Shown piece after piece: positions 53,455-63,571 of a DNA stretch of 64,000 nt. The stretch's first letter is position 1. The number at the start of each line of letters is the position of its first letter. The notes under the pieces were generated by a model, which was given only the letters and a program-made list of their open reading frames with translations, ran no database searches and was not told the DNA's origin. The position numbers were made by a program, and so were the translations under genes. The stretch spans positions 620,001 through 684,000 of the forward strand of contig NZ_JYII01000010.1 of NCBI RefSeq assembly GCF_000948415.1, given 5' to 3'. This DNA comes from Thalassospira sp. HJ. GTDB taxonomy: Bacteria > Pseudomonadota > Alphaproteobacteria > Rhodospirillales > Thalassospiraceae.

Positions 53455-54810
53455 GTGACAGACGGGATTTCGCATGAGGATGCCGGGGATTGGCCGCTTG
53501 ATCGCCTGATGGTGATCGGCACCAATCATCGGCGCTCAAGCGAGGATACGCGAGACCGTCTGTTCATTGAAGAAGCCCGCTTGCCACAGTTTCTGGCCGC
53601 GATCGAGCAGGCCCGACTAGGGCAGGCGGTTGTCGTTTCGACCTGTAACCGCACTGAAATCCATCTTCTGGCGTCTGAGGCCGAACGCGGGCGTGAACGC
53701 CTGATCGATCTAATGTCGCTTTGGGCAGATCTTGATCGCGACCAGCTTGCGAGCGAGCTTTATATCCGATCCGGCCGTGATGCCCTGCGCCACATGTTTG
53801 CCGTGGCCGCTTCGCTTGACAGTCTGGTGATCGGCGAGCCGGAAGTCTTTGGTCAGGTCAAGGATGCGCACCGCATCGCGCGAAAGCACGATCTGGTCGG
53901 GCGCGAGTTGGAGCTGGTTTATCAGACCGCCTATGCCATCGCCAAAAAGGTCCGAAACCAGACCGGCATTGGGCAGGGGGCAGTTTCAATCGCGGCTGCT
54001 GCGCAATCGGTTGCGCGCGACCTGCATGGTGATCTGAGTGATTGTACCCTGCTTGTCGCCGGTGCAGGTGACATGGGCGAACTGATTGCGGCATCCCTTG
54101 CTGAACGGGGCATTGGTCGCATTCTGGTGACGGACAGGTTGGCCGCGCGTGCGCGCTTGGTTGCACGGCGCCTTGATTGTCACTGGTCGGAGATTGATGA
54201 TCTTGATCGATTGCTCGCCGAGGCCGACCTTGTTCTGACGGCGGGCGGATCACGCCGCTACATGATCGACAAGGAACGCGCTCTTGCATCGGTCAAACGC
54301 CGCCGGTTCCGTCCGGTTCTGATGATTGATACGGCCGTTCCGGGTGATATTGACCCGCAGGTCGACGAGATTGACGAGGTGTTCTTTTACCGGATCGAGG
54401 ATCTGGAAAAGATTGCCGCCGAAGGACGCGGCGGGCGCGAGGAAAAGGCCGACCAGGCCTGGGCATTGATCGAAGCCGAAATTGACAGTTTCGTGCGCGA
54501 CCGTGCTCAACGCGCAGCGGTTCCGGCGATTGCCGATTTGCGCAAACGGTTTGAGGCGGTGCGGGCCGATGCGCTTAGTGAAAGTCACGGGGATGCGGAA
54601 AAGGCGACCCGGCTTTTGGTTAATCGCCTTTTGCATGCGCCGACACAGGCATTGAAGGATTTGGCAACGACAACAGACGGTGCAGGCACCGTCGAATGGG
54701 TCAAGGCCCAGAAACTGTTGGCGCGCCTGTTTGAACTTGAAGACAAGCCGCTTGGCGCTGATCGAGATCACGATCAGGCCAGCGACCCTGAACAGGAGAA
54801 TAAAGAGTGA
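53455..54810 (+). CDS. hemA: glutamyl-tRNA reductase
   Basis: GluTR reduces glutamyl-tRNA to glutamate semialdehyde, the first step of C5-pathway tetrapyrrole synthesis. The 451-residue protein has the catalytic C64 in STCNRTEIH, the NADPH-binding [13 protein letters not shown], and [10 protein letters not shown] at the C-terminal end. Many alphaproteobacteria use ALA synthase instead, so a GluTR gene here is notable. The start is a GTG; the end overlaps prfA by 4 bases. Confidence 0.92.
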   Translation: MTDGISHEDAGDWPLDRLMVIGTNHRRSSEDTRDRLFIEEARLPQFLAAIEQARLGQAVVVSTCNRTEIHLLASEAERGRERLIDLMSLWADLDRDQLASELYIRSGRDALRHMFAVAASLDSLVIGEPEVFGQVKDAHRIARKHDLVGRELELVYQTAYAIAKKVRNQTGIGQGAVSIAAAAQSVARDLHGDLSDCTLLVAGAGDMGELIAASLAERGIGRILVTDRLAARARLVARRLDCHWSEIDDLDRLLAEADLVLTAGGSRRYMIDKERALASVKRRRFRPVLMIDTAVPGDIDPQVDEIDEVFFYRIEDLEKIAAEGRGGREEKADQAWALIEAEIDSFVRDRAQRAAVPAIADLRKRFEAVRADALSESHGDAEKATRLLVNRLLHAPTQALKDLATTTDGAGTVEWVKAQKLLARLFELEDKPLGADRDHDQASDPEQENKE

Positions 54811-55889
54811 GTTTGGACCTTGGGAAACTCGAAGGCGTTACACGCCGGTTCGACGAACTCAACGCGCTTCTTTCAAGCGGAGAGCTTGATGGTGACGGCT
54901 TTTCCAAGCTGTCGCGCGAACATGCCGAACTGGCCCCGGTGGTCGAGGCGATTGAAGCCTATAAAAAGCTTCTAAGCGATCTGAAGGACGCCGAAGAAAT
55001 TCTGGCCGACCCGGAAAGCGATCGCGACATGCGCGAGATGGCCGAAACCGAAAAATACGACATTCAGGACCAGCTGCCCGAGGCAGAGCGTCAGATGAAA
55101 CTGATGCTCATCCCGAAAGACACGGCAGACACCAAAAACGCCATTCTTGAAATCCGTGCTGGCACGGGTGGCGAGGAAGCCGCCCTGTTTGCGGCTGATC
55201 TGTATCGCATGTATCAGCGCTATGCCGAAGGTCGGGGCTGGAAGTTCGAGCAGATGGATGCCAGCGAAAACGACCTTGGCGGTTTCAAGGAAGTGATCGT
55301 CAACGTGTCGGGAACGGACGTGTTTGCACGCCTGAAATTTGAAAGCGGCGTGCATCGTGTGCAGCGCGTGCCGGTTACCGAGGGTGGTGGGCGTATTCAT
55401 ACCTCGGCCGCAACCGTTGCCGTTCTGCCCGAAGCCGAAGACGTTGATATCAAGATCGATCCCAAGGATCTGCGCATTGATACCTATCGATCCCAGGGGG
55501 CGGGTGGTCAGCACGTCAACACCACCGATAGTGCGGTGCGTATCACCCATATTCCGACCGGTGTTGTGGCGGCCAGCCAGGAAGCAAAGTCGCAGCACAA
55601 GAACAAAGAAAAAGCGATGAAGATGCTGATGTCGCGTCTTTATGATCAGGAACGCGAAAGCAAGGACAGCGAACGCGCGGCTGATCGTAAATCACAGGTC
55701 GGATCGGGCGACCGTTCAGAGCGCATTCGTACCTATAACTTCCCGCAAGGGCGCGTGTCGGATCACCGCATCAACCTGACACTTTACCGGTTGGATGATT
55801 TCATCGCCGGTGGTCCGGCAGTTGATGAAATGATCGATGCCCTGATCGCCGAGGAACAGGCGCAGAAGCTTGCCGAAATTGAAAGCTGA
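54807..55889 (+). CDS. prfA: peptide chain release factor 1
   Basis: RF1 terminates translation at UAA and UAG. The 360-residue protein has the peptidyl-hydrolysis motif G233-G234-Q235, at exactly the E. coli position, and a [18 protein letters not shown] region that matches the RF1 anticodon loop domain. It starts at a GTG within the hemA stop codon (GTGA) and is followed by prmC after 2 bases, so hemA-prfA-prmC is one operon as in enterobacteria. Confidence 0.98.
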   Translation: MSLDLGKLEGVTRRFDELNALLSSGELDGDGFSKLSREHAELAPVVEAIEAYKKLLSDLKDAEEILADPESDRDMREMAETEKYDIQDQLPEAERQMKLMLIPKDTADTKNAILEIRAGTGGEEAALFAADLYRMYQRYAEGRGWKFEQMDASENDLGGFKEVIVNVSGTDVFARLKFESGVHRVQRVPVTEGGGRIHTSAATVAVLPEAEDVDIKIDPKDLRIDTYRSQGAGGQHVNTTDSAVRITHIPTGVVAASQEAKSQHKNKEKAMKMLMSRLYDQERESKDSERAADRKSQVGSGDRSERIRTYNFPQGRVSDHRINLTLYRLDDFIAGGPAVDEMIDALIAEEQAQKLAEIES

Positions 55890-55891
55890 TC

Positions 55892-56794
55892 ATGTCTTCT
55901 GACACCCCAGCAACCCTTGGTGCCCTGATGGCAGAGGCCGTCGCGGCCCTGACCGATGCCGGTATTGAAAATGCGCGCATGGATGCCCGTATTTTGTTGG
56001 CGCGTGCGGCCGGTGTTGATGGGGGCCGGATCAGTGCCTGGCCCGAAGATATTGTACCAGGCGATAAGGCCGACGCCTTTCGCGCCATGATCAAACGCCG
56101 CATTGGGCATGAGCCGGTCGGGCGTATTCTGGGGGAGCGTGACTTCTGGCGTCATACCTTCAAACTGTCACCAGAAACGCTGGAGCCGCGGCCCGATAGC
56201 GAAACATTGGTCGAATGGGCGATTGACTTCCTTGAAGATGCTGATGCGCCAAGGATTGTTGATTTCGGGACGGGCACGGGGTGCCTGTTGCTGTCAGCCG
56301 TTGGCGATTTGCCCGGGGCAAGCGGGATCGGACTTGATCTGAGCGAAGGTGCCGTAGCCTGCGCGCGTGAAAATGCCCGGTTGCTGGAACTTGATGATGT
56401 GGTCGAGTTTCGCGTTTCCGATTGGGATAGTTCGCTTGATGAGGCGGATAGGGCAGAGGGATTTGATCTTGTCATGTCAAACCCGCCCTATATCACTGCC
56501 GATGAAATGACGACCCTGTCGCAAGAGGTGCAAAAGTTTGATCCGCGCCTTGCACTCACGGATGAAGGCGACGGATTGGCGGCCTATCGCGCGCTTTCGC
56601 CAGTGGCGTTTGATTTGGCAAAGCCGGGTGGTTTTGTGATCTTTGAAATTGGTCGCGGCCAGGAAAAGGATGTTGGTCAGTTGCTGGTCGAAGCCGGTTT
56701 TGTCGGGGTGGAATATCGCGAAGATCTGGGCGGAATTGTTCGTTGCGTCGCGGCAAAGAAAACCCGTTGTTCGGTCGGGCGTTGCGTAATCTGA
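55892..56794 (+). CDS. prmC: release factor glutamine methyltransferase
   Basis: PrmC methylates the glutamine of the GGQ motif in RF1 and RF2. The 300-residue enzyme has FGTGTGCLLLSAVGDLP as the SAM motif and the NPPYI glutamine-binding motif (MSNPPYIT). It starts 2 bases after prfA, which encodes its substrate. The last residues are diverged but the length is normal. Confidence 0.97.
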   Translation: MSSDTPATLGALMAEAVAALTDAGIENARMDARILLARAAGVDGGRISAWPEDIVPGDKADAFRAMIKRRIGHEPVGRILGERDFWRHTFKLSPETLEPRPDSETLVEWAIDFLEDADAPRIVDFGTGTGCLLLSAVGDLPGASGIGLDLSEGAVACARENARLLELDDVVEFRVSDWDSSLDEADRAEGFDLVMSNPPYITADEMTTLSQEVQKFDPRLALTDEGDGLAAYRALSPVAFDLAKPGGFVIFEIGRGQEKDVGQLLVEAGFVGVEYREDLGGIVRCVAAKKTRCSVGRCVI

Positions 56795-57087
56795 TTATTC
56801 CAGACCTGTGATGTAAAAAAAGCACTGGCAAGTGAAAAAAACAGTTGGAATAACCGATCAAGCCATATAGGTTGAATTGAACGGGCCGGGTGCCCGACGC
56901 GCTTATGGAAGCGCCGTGTTCCCCTGTAAACAGTCAACAATCTCCGCTCCTTTTTTAAAAGGGTCCCGGCAGGTTTGTACAAATGCCGTGATCGGCGCTG
57001 TTTAGCGGGAAATATGTTTTTCAGACGGAGTGGTTCCGGGGCCGATGATGCCGCCGGATTGTCCTTCAACACCAAAGTCATGTTGAT
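56795..57087. other. intergenic region prmC-DUF4167
   Basis: About 290 bases with GC-rich short hairpins (for example GGGCCGGGTGCCCG) but no gene I can support. I compared it by eye with 6S RNA, SRP RNA and tmRNA and saw no convincing match. Confidence 0.4.
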
Positions 57088-57852
57088 ATGAGAAATAACA
57101 ATAAACGTCCGCGCGGACGGCAACAGTCGAATAAACGTCCAGTAAATCCGAAATTCCAGAATTTTGACAGCAATGGGCCGGACGGCCGCGTACGCGGCAA
57201 TGCCCAGCAAGTCTATGAGAAGTACATTTCGCTGGCGAAGGATTGCACTGACGATCCGGTTCTGGCTGAAAACTTCTATCAGCACGCTGAACACTACCAT
57301 CGTATTCTTCAGGCCGCCCAGGAATGGGAAAACCAGCGCCGTGAAGAACGTGGTGGTGATAACAATCGTCAGCGCAACAATCGTGGCCGTGACGACCGCA
57401 ACGACGCCCAGTCCAATCAGAACGATGATCAGCAGGGCGACAACACCGAAAATTCCGATGCATCGTCAAACAATGACGATACCAACACCCCGGTAGAGGC
57501 AGAAAATGCGTCTTCCGACGCGTCGGAAGACGATGGTGGCAAGCCGAAACGCGCCCCGCGTGCGCGCCGTTCGGATGCACGTGGTCAGGGCCGTGGTCGC
57601 CCGCGCAAATCCGATGACGCCATTGCCGATGAAAATGCACCGGCAGAAGTATCTGGCGATGACACAGCGGCAAATGCCGATGACGCAGATCAGGGCGAAG
57701 ACGGCGAGAAAAAGCCGCGTCGTGCTGCTGGCGGTGCTGCGCGCACCCGTGGTCGCCACCCGACCGCGCGTCGTGGCCGCAGCCGTGCCGCTGGCCGTGA
57801 AGACGAAGAAGGTGCCACTTCTGACGAGGGATCCGAGCCGGTTTCGGCCTGA
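57088..57852 (+). CDS. DUF4167 protein
   Basis: A 254-residue protein. The conserved part (residues about 1-95, from RNNNKRPRGR through NAQQVYEKYISLAKD to ENFYQHAEHYHRI) is the DUF4167 domain, found almost only in alphaproteobacteria. The rest is a low-complexity tail rich in D, N, A, R and G, with many RG/GR pairs that suggest RNA binding. The function is unknown. It follows prmC as in related genomes. Confidence 0.9.
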   Translation: MRNNNKRPRGRQQSNKRPVNPKFQNFDSNGPDGRVRGNAQQVYEKYISLAKDCTDDPVLAENFYQHAEHYHRILQAAQEWENQRREERGGDNNRQRNNRGRDDRNDAQSNQNDDQQGDNTENSDASSNNDDTNTPVEAENASSDASEDDGGKPKRAPRARRSDARGQGRGRPRKSDDAIADENAPAEVSGDDTAANADDADQGEDGEKKPRRAAGGAARTRGRHPTARRGRSRAAGREDEEGATSDEGSEPVSA

Positions 57853-57882
57853 TCTGACAGAAGGCGGTCTTTCAACATGACA

Positions 57883-57920
57883 AACACCCCTGTAAGCCAA
57901 CGCTTGCGGGGGTGTTGTCG
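57883..57920 (+). terminator. hairpin terminator after DUF4167
   Basis: AACACCCC 57883-57890 pairs with GGGGTGTT 57909-57916, with TTGTCGTTT following. Confidence 0.65.
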
Positions 57921-58064
57921 TTTGGGTATGTGCGCCAAATCCGCACATACCCCCAAAGACGCAGTGCTTTAAGGGATGCGAAACTGTATAAGCATATAAT
58001 CGAATACCCCGCGCAACTGTCGATTAACGGTCGCGCGGGATCTGGGACAAATCACAAAATAAAA

Positions 58065-58110
58065 CCGTGAAGCCAAGATCGGCAGCAAACAGCCGGCATC
58101 CTTTCACGGT
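58065..58110 (+). promoter_or_regulatory. stem-loop in the leader of the VirD4-like gene
   Basis: ACCGTGAA and TTCACGGT pair perfectly around a 30-base loop, with a nested GCC/GGC pairing possible. The structure ends 26 bases before the start codon and may affect translation; this is a guess. Confidence 0.35.
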
Positions 58111-58136
58111 AGAGGCGCATTCTCGGGGAGTGTTAG

Positions 58137-59732
58137 ATGGGGACTGGCTTATTTCGGGTCGTCATGGTTTTGCTATGGGCTCTTGGCGGTATGGTTATTG
58201 CCCTTGGGCTGTTTAATGGTGACTATGAGTTGGCCCTTCTGGGGGCTGTCTGTTTCATCGTCCCGATGTTCATTCCGCTGGTCGTCATTGTGCTTAACCG
58301 CATGAAGCCATCTTCATCTTCCAAATCAAAGAAACCCAAGCTGGGCACAAAAGGTGCCAAATCCCGCGGCGAGGGCGACTGGGCCACTCTTGAGGACCTC
58401 AATGGTCGCAAGCTGCTTGATAAAAATCCCGCATTTGTGCTTGGGCGTTGGGGGAATGACAAACGCCTGCTTGGTGCCAATGGCCTCAAGCGTGTTCTGA
58501 CTTTTTCAACCAAACCCGAAGAGTATTACCGTGCCTCGGCCGAACCGAATGCCTTGCTGCACACCGGCAACCTGTTTGTTTATGAGCGGTATGGTAGCAT
58601 CTTTCGTGCCATTCACGAGCGCCGTACCAAGCTTGGTCAGAAACTGATCGTGATTGACCCGCACAAACAGACCGGCGTTGAAACCGCACATTTCAACCCG
58701 TTTGATTTCATCCGCCAGCAGGGCGAAGGCCTTATTACCGATACCGGCCTTATTGCCGATACGCTTCTGGCGCCGATGATTGTCAAGGAACTCGACGAGC
58801 AGGAAGTTCGCACTGCAAGGACGCTGTTGCAGGGGTTTATCGTTTTCACGATCCAGCGCAGTGAAAAGGACAACCGCAACCTTGCCGAAGTGCGCCGCAA
58901 CCTGACCATGCCATCGCACCGGTTCTACAAGATCCTTGAAGAAATGATGAGCATCGAGTCCGCCGATGGCCGTATTTCCGAGGTTGCGCTGAATATCCTT
59001 GATATGACCGAAGATCAGCGCATGAAGATCATCGAGGCCTGCCGGGCCTGTACCGAAGAATTCGACAATACGCAAATCGCGCGCTTGGTCAGCAAAAGCA
59101 GCTTTACGCTTGAAGACATCACCAGTGGTCCGGTGTCGATCTTTGTCATTGGGCAGTTGGGCGGCGAAAGCCCGGAAGTTCAACCATCCTTTAGCCGCGT
59201 GATGCTGGCGGGCATGATGAACCTGATCAATCAGCGTGGATGGAAATCGGGCGATCCGGAATTCCTGGTGCTGCTGGACGGGATTGAGAGCGTTGGCCGC
59301 ATGCCGTTGTTCGAACGCCTTCTGGGCGGCGGGTATGGCGATGGCATGATCGTCTGGCCCGGCTTCTCAGGTGTGAGTGGCCTGATGGATGTTTGTCTGA
59401 ACTGGGAAAATGTCGTGGGCCGCGTTGATGCCATTTCGGTGCTGGGTCAGGAAGGGGCATTTAACCTGGATTGGGTGTCGGGCCTGACCGCGATGTCGAA
59501 ATTCGAAGATACCGGGGGCGGCAAGGATACCAGCCGCCCGGTGCATCTGCGATCCCAAGACAATCAGCCGATATTGCGATCTGCCGAAGTGGCCCGTTTC
59601 CCCAAGGAAGAACAAATCCTGTTTCGTAAGGGATGCCCGCCCATTCGGGCCCATCGGATTGACTGGTATCATGACGAAATGTTCAAGGGCATGGCGGTCC
59701 ATGCCCCGACATTCAATTCCGGGAATGACTGA
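58137..59732 (+). CDS. VirD4/TraG-like protein lacking Walker motifs
   Basis: A 531-residue protein with two N-terminal membrane segments (about 5-27 and 33-55), then a body that follows the VirD4/TraG coupling-protein pattern: KLIVIDPHKQTG and HFNPFDFI correspond to the VxDPKGE and NPLD region, and FLVLLDGIESVGRMPLFERLL corresponds to the LDEFxxLG segment. No GxxxxGK[ST] Walker A exists anywhere in the protein; the matching site reads LTFSTKPEEYY. The Walker B glutamate is replaced by glycine (LDG for LDE). It therefore looks like an inactive ATPase. No other type IV secretion or conjugation gene is visible in the window. The ATG follows GGGGAG. Confidence 0.8.
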   Translation: MGTGLFRVVMVLLWALGGMVIALGLFNGDYELALLGAVCFIVPMFIPLVVIVLNRMKPSSSSKSKKPKLGTKGAKSRGEGDWATLEDLNGRKLLDKNPAFVLGRWGNDKRLLGANGLKRVLTFSTKPEEYYRASAEPNALLHTGNLFVYERYGSIFRAIHERRTKLGQKLIVIDPHKQTGVETAHFNPFDFIRQQGEGLITDTGLIADTLLAPMIVKELDEQEVRTARTLLQGFIVFTIQRSEKDNRNLAEVRRNLTMPSHRFYKILEEMMSIESADGRISEVALNILDMTEDQRMKIIEACRACTEEFDNTQIARLVSKSSFTLEDITSGPVSIFVIGQLGGESPEVQPSFSRVMLAGMMNLINQRGWKSGDPEFLVLLDGIESVGRMPLFERLLGGGYGDGMIVWPGFSGVSGLMDVCLNWENVVGRVDAISVLGQEGAFNLDWVSGLTAMSKFEDTGGGKDTSRPVHLRSQDNQPILRSAEVARFPKEEQILFRKGCPPIRAHRIDWYHDEMFKGMAVHAPTFNSGND

Positions 59733-59738
59733 TAGGGC

Positions 59739-60503
59739 TTAGGCGATGGTCAGTTCATCGCCCGGTGCAATCGCGCCGTCGCCAAGGGCCTCAAGGTAAA
59801 CCCCCATATAAAGGTGGTTCACACCCTTGCGCAGCATCAGCGGCACGTTGATATCGGCAACGGCGGTGTCCGGATTGACGCTGGTTGCCTTGCAGCGCGT
59901 GATCGGGTGCACGACGCGGAACGAGATATCATTGATCTTGATGATCTTGTCTTCGTTCCATTCCAGTTCTTTCCACGGCTCCAGTCCGTCAACCAGCAGG
60001 TTGCCACGGAAACGCATCGGATCGATCTCGCTTTGAACGATGCGGGTACCGAAATCACGGATCGACGCCAGGTTGAGCAGCGAAATGAAAGGCTCTTTCA
60101 TGTCGCCGAAATGGGTGTCTGGCACGGAATAGATTTTCGGCGTGCCGGCAATGTCGTTTTTCAGGAATGCCTTGAGGAAATCCTCAACCACGGTGCGGCC
60201 CATGGCTTCATCAAGCTTGCCTTTGCAGATGGCGCGCCCATTTCTAAGAATGGTCAGGGTCGTGGTGGCGTCATCATATTCGGTGCCGATTTCGGCCAGC
60301 TTCGGTGTGTTGACCAGCTGCAGGAAGTTGCTTTTGCGCGCCCATTCATGAACGCCTTCCTGTCCGACGGACGACTGGGTGGCAATGACAAAGCGACGAT
60401 CGTCAGTGATCATGTGGTGCGCGCTGATCTTTGCTTCTGCAAGATCAACGCCGCGCATGCCCTTGACCGGGTATCTTTTGATGGCTTTGAGTTCGATCGT
60501 CAT
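59739..60503 (-). CDS. MOSC-domain protein with MOSC N-terminal beta-barrel
   Basis: A 254-residue protein. Residues 1-110 form the MOSC_N barrel (ELKAIKRYPVKGMRGVDLAEA), and the rest is the MOSC domain with NLASIRDFG, RFRGNLLVDGLEPW and the conserved cysteine in PITRCKATSVN, which can coordinate molybdenum cofactor. It resembles YcbX/mARC reductases, which reduce N-hydroxylated compounds, though no ferredoxin domain is present. ATG 60503 follows AGGAA. It converges on the VirD4-like gene with only a few bases between them. Confidence 0.9.
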   Translation of the reverse strand: MTIELKAIKRYPVKGMRGVDLAEAKISAHHMITDDRRFVIATQSSVGQEGVHEWARKSNFLQLVNTPKLAEIGTEYDDATTTLTILRNGRAICKGKLDEAMGRTVVEDFLKAFLKNDIAGTPKIYSVPDTHFGDMKEPFISLLNLASIRDFGTRIVQSEIDPMRFRGNLLVDGLEPWKELEWNEDKIIKINDISFRVVHPITRCKATSVNPDTAVADINVPLMLRKGVNHLYMGVYLEALGDGAIAPGDELTIA

Positions 60504-60856
60504 GATCTGTGTTCCTGTATGGCGCTTTGGCATGCCGGATGAAGCGGGACGAGTGGCATGCATATCGTGGCGACGTTAGAACGTTGTTTTGCCAAGGGCA
60601 ACCCTGTGTCACATGCAAAATTCAAGACTGTCGCCGGTTATCTGGAATAATGCCAGAAACTCGTGTTGCGGCGCACAAATAATTCTTGCAACTTTTGTAG
60701 GGGTATGTGGTTGCAAACGCGCTAGACTGAGACATATCAATGTTGTCACTGGCGAAATAATCTATAATTTTAGAATTCGGTAATGACACCAATGCCGTGG
60801 ACGCTTCCAAGAAGGTCCACATCGTCTGAATACTGTTGGCTCAAGGAGTGACAGGA
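60504..60856. other. MOSC-clpB intergenic region with probable clpB promoter
   Basis: This 350-base divergent region contains a perfect TATAAT at 60763-60768 about 90 bases before clpB, without a clear -35 box at normal spacing. Words CTTGCAA (60686) and TTGCAAA (60712) could belong to a heat-shock sigma-32 promoter, but spacing to a good -10 is not convincing. I see no gene in it. Confidence 0.4.
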
Positions 60857-63448
60857 ATGGAATTTGAAAACTTCACGGATCGGTCAAAAGGCTTTCTCCA
60901 GTCGGCGCAATCCCTTGCGTTGCGTGAGAACCATCAGCAATTTGTCCCGGTTCATCTGCTTAAGGTGCTGCTTGATGACGAAGAAGGTCTGGCAGCCAAT
61001 CTGATCAAGGCATCCGGCGGTAAGCCGAAAGTTGCCCAGGAACGTTGCGCGCAGGAACTGGCAAAATTGCCAAAGGTTTCCGGCGGCAATGGCCAGATTT
61101 ATCTTTCATCCGAATTTGCGCGCCTGATTGATCAGGCACAGGAAGTCGCCAAAAAGGCCGGTGACAGCTATGTCACTGCTGAACGGTTGCTTCTGACCAT
61201 CGCACTTGATCCGAAGTCCACTGCCGGCAAGGTGCTGGCCGATGCTGGCGTCACCGCACAAGGGTTGAACGGTGCGATCAATGATATCCGCAAGGGCCGT
61301 ACGGCCGATAGTGCCGGTGCCGAAAACCAGTATGACGCGCTTAAGAAATATGCCCGCGACCTGACCGAGGCCGCGCGCGAAGGAAAACTCGACCCGGTTA
61401 TTGGCCGTGATGAGGAAATCCGTCGTGCAGTGCAGGTTCTGTCGCGCCGGACCAAGAACAACCCGGTCATGATCGGTGAGCCCGGTGTGGGTAAAACTGC
61501 CATTGCCGAAGGTCTGGCGCTGCGTATCGTCAAGGGTGATGTGCCGGAAACGCTTAAGGACAAGAAACTTCTGTCGCTTGACCTTGGTGCGTTGATTGCC
61601 GGTGCGAAATTCCGTGGTGAATTCGAGGAACGCCTGAAAGCGGTTCTGAGCGAAATTGAATCAGAAGCCGGTCAGGTCATCCTTTTCATCGACGAATTGC
61701 ATACGCTTGTCGGTGCCGGCAAGGCCGAAGGATCGATGGATGCATCGAACCTTCTGAAACCGGCCCTGGCGCGTGGTGAGCTGCACTGCGTTGGCGCGAC
61801 GACCTTGGATGAATACCGTCAGCATATTGAAAAAGACGCGGCCCTTGCCCGTCGTTTCCAGCCGGTCTTTGTCAATGAGCCGTCAGTCACTGACACGGTA
61901 TCGATCCTGCGCGGGATCAAGGACAAATACGAACTCCATCACGGGGTGCGTATTGCCGATAACGCGCTGGTCGCGGCAGCAACCCTTTCGAACCGTTACA
62001 TAACCGACCGGTTCCTGCCTGATAAGGCGATTGACCTGATGGATGAGGCTTCCTCGCGTCTGCGCATGGAGCTTGATTCCAAACCGGAAGAAATCGACGA
62101 ATTGGACCGCCGTATCATCCAGCTCAAGATCGAGCGTGAAGCGCTCAAGAAAGAGCAGGACAGTGCCTCCAAGGATCGTCTTGGCCGTCTGGACAAGGAA
62201 CTGGCCGAGCTTGAAGGCAAATCCGCCGAGCTGACCGCGAAATGGGAAGCCCAGAAGAAAGAACTGGCTGCATCAACCCATATCAAGGAACAGCTTGATC
62301 AGGCGCGCGGTGAACTTGAACGTGCGATGCGTGATGGCAAGCTTGATCGTGCCGGGCAGCTTCAGTACGAAGAAATCCCGGCGCTTCTGGCGCTGCTTGA
62401 AAAGGCGGAAAACGATCCGTCGCGTGGCATCAAGGAAGAAGCGGTCACCGAAAAGCACATCGCGTCTGTCGTATCGCGCTGGACCGGTATTCCGGTTGAC
62501 AAGATGCTCGAAGGTGAGCGTGAAAAGCTTCTGGAGATGGAAGACACGCTGCGCAAACGGGTTGTCGGTCAGGATGATGCAGTACGTTCGATCTCGAACG
62601 CGGTACGTCGTGCCCGTGCAGGCCTGCAGGATCCAAACCGACCGATTGGTTCGTTCCTGTTCCTTGGCCCGACGGGTGTCGGTAAAACCGAGCTGACCAA
62701 GGCGCTTGCGCAGTTCCTGTTTGATGATGAACAGGCCATGGTCCGGATTGATATGTCCGAATTCATGGAAAAACATGCGGTGGCGCGTCTGATCGGTGCA
62801 CCTCCGGGCTATGTCGGTTATGAGGAAGGCGGTTCGCTGACCGAAGCGGTACGTCGTCGTCCGTATCAGGTCGTCCTGTTTGACGAGGTCGAAAAAGCAC
62901 ATCCCGATGTGTTCAACGTCCTGCTGCAGGTTCTTGATGAAGGGCGTCTGACCGATGGACAGGGCCGTGTTGTCGACTTCCGCAATACGCTGATCATTCT
63001 GACCTCGAACCTTGGTGGGGAAATCCTTGCCAATCAGGAACCGGGGCACGACAGCGGCGAAGTCCGCGCCCAGGTCATGGAAATCGTTCGGGCATCGTTC
63101 CGTCCGGAATTCCTCAACCGTCTGGATGAAACCATCCTGTTCCATCGTTTGCACCGCGATCAGATGGGCAAGATCGTCGATATCCAGCTTGGTCGTCTTG
63201 AGAAGCTTCTGTTTGATCGCAAGATTGATCTCAAGCTTGATGATGCTGCCAAGGATTGGTTGGCTGAAAAAGGCTATGACCCGATCTATGGTGCCCGTCC
63301 GCTCAAACGCGTTATTCAGCGTTATCTGCAGAACCCGTTGGCGATGCAGATCCTGGAAGGCGGGATCAAGGACGGTGATACGGTCCCTGTCTCGGCCGAG
63401 GGCAAAGACCTTCTGCTGAATGGCAAAAAGGTCGAGGTCATTGAATAA
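60857..63448 (+). CDS. clpB: ATP-dependent disaggregase ClpB
   Basis: ClpB pulls proteins out of aggregates together with DnaK. The 863-residue protein has the N-terminal repeat domain, two AAA+ modules with Walker A at residues 207-214 (GEPGVGKT) and 604-611 (GPTGVGKT), and the M-domain coiled coil between them (about 410-530, charged heptads). ATG 60857 lies close behind AGGAG; a TTG 21 bases upstream is possible. The upstream region is a likely heat-shock promoter. It ends in a strong terminator. Confidence 0.98.
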   Translation: MEFENFTDRSKGFLQSAQSLALRENHQQFVPVHLLKVLLDDEEGLAANLIKASGGKPKVAQERCAQELAKLPKVSGGNGQIYLSSEFARLIDQAQEVAKKAGDSYVTAERLLLTIALDPKSTAGKVLADAGVTAQGLNGAINDIRKGRTADSAGAENQYDALKKYARDLTEAAREGKLDPVIGRDEEIRRAVQVLSRRTKNNPVMIGEPGVGKTAIAEGLALRIVKGDVPETLKDKKLLSLDLGALIAGAKFRGEFEERLKAVLSEIESEAGQVILFIDELHTLVGAGKAEGSMDASNLLKPALARGELHCVGATTLDEYRQHIEKDAALARRFQPVFVNEPSVTDTVSILRGIKDKYELHHGVRIADNALVAAATLSNRYITDRFLPDKAIDLMDEASSRLRMELDSKPEEIDELDRRIIQLKIEREALKKEQDSASKDRLGRLDKELAELEGKSAELTAKWEAQKKELAASTHIKEQLDQARGELERAMRDGKLDRAGQLQYEEIPALLALLEKAENDPSRGIKEEAVTEKHIASVVSRWTGIPVDKMLEGEREKLLEMEDTLRKRVVGQDDAVRSISNAVRRARAGLQDPNRPIGSFLFLGPTGVGKTELTKALAQFLFDDEQAMVRIDMSEFMEKHAVARLIGAPPGYVGYEEGGSLTEAVRRRPYQVVLFDEVEKAHPDVFNVLLQVLDEGRLTDGQGRVVDFRNTLIILTSNLGGEILANQEPGHDSGEVRAQVMEIVRASFRPEFLNRLDETILFHRLHRDQMGKIVDIQLGRLEKLLFDRKIDLKLDDAAKDWLAEKGYDPIYGARPLKRVIQRYLQNPLAMQILEGGIKDGDTVPVSAEGKDLLLNGKKVEVIE

Positions 63449-63470
63449 GGCCGCCTGACATATCACATGC

Positions 63471-63500
63471 AAAACCCCGGTTGATTTACCGGGGTTTTGT
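63471..63500 (+). terminator. intrinsic terminator after clpB
   Basis: AAAACCCCGGT 63471-63481 pairs perfectly with ACCGGGGTTTT 63488-63498, followed by GTCTTTTT. Confidence 0.92.
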
Positions 63501-63571
63501 CTTTTTCGGGCCATGATTATTCTTCATTGTCTTTCCCTTCACGGGCAATAACGCAAATGGCAGGACCGCAG

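Noticed and set aside
60664-60768. Sigma-32 promoter for clpB
   Set aside because: CTTG-type words exist but no partner -10 lies at a normal distance, so it is mentioned only in the gap entry.
62273-63514. A 413-codon open frame on the minus strand
   Set aside because: It is antisense to the second AAA+ module of clpB and crosses the clpB terminator.
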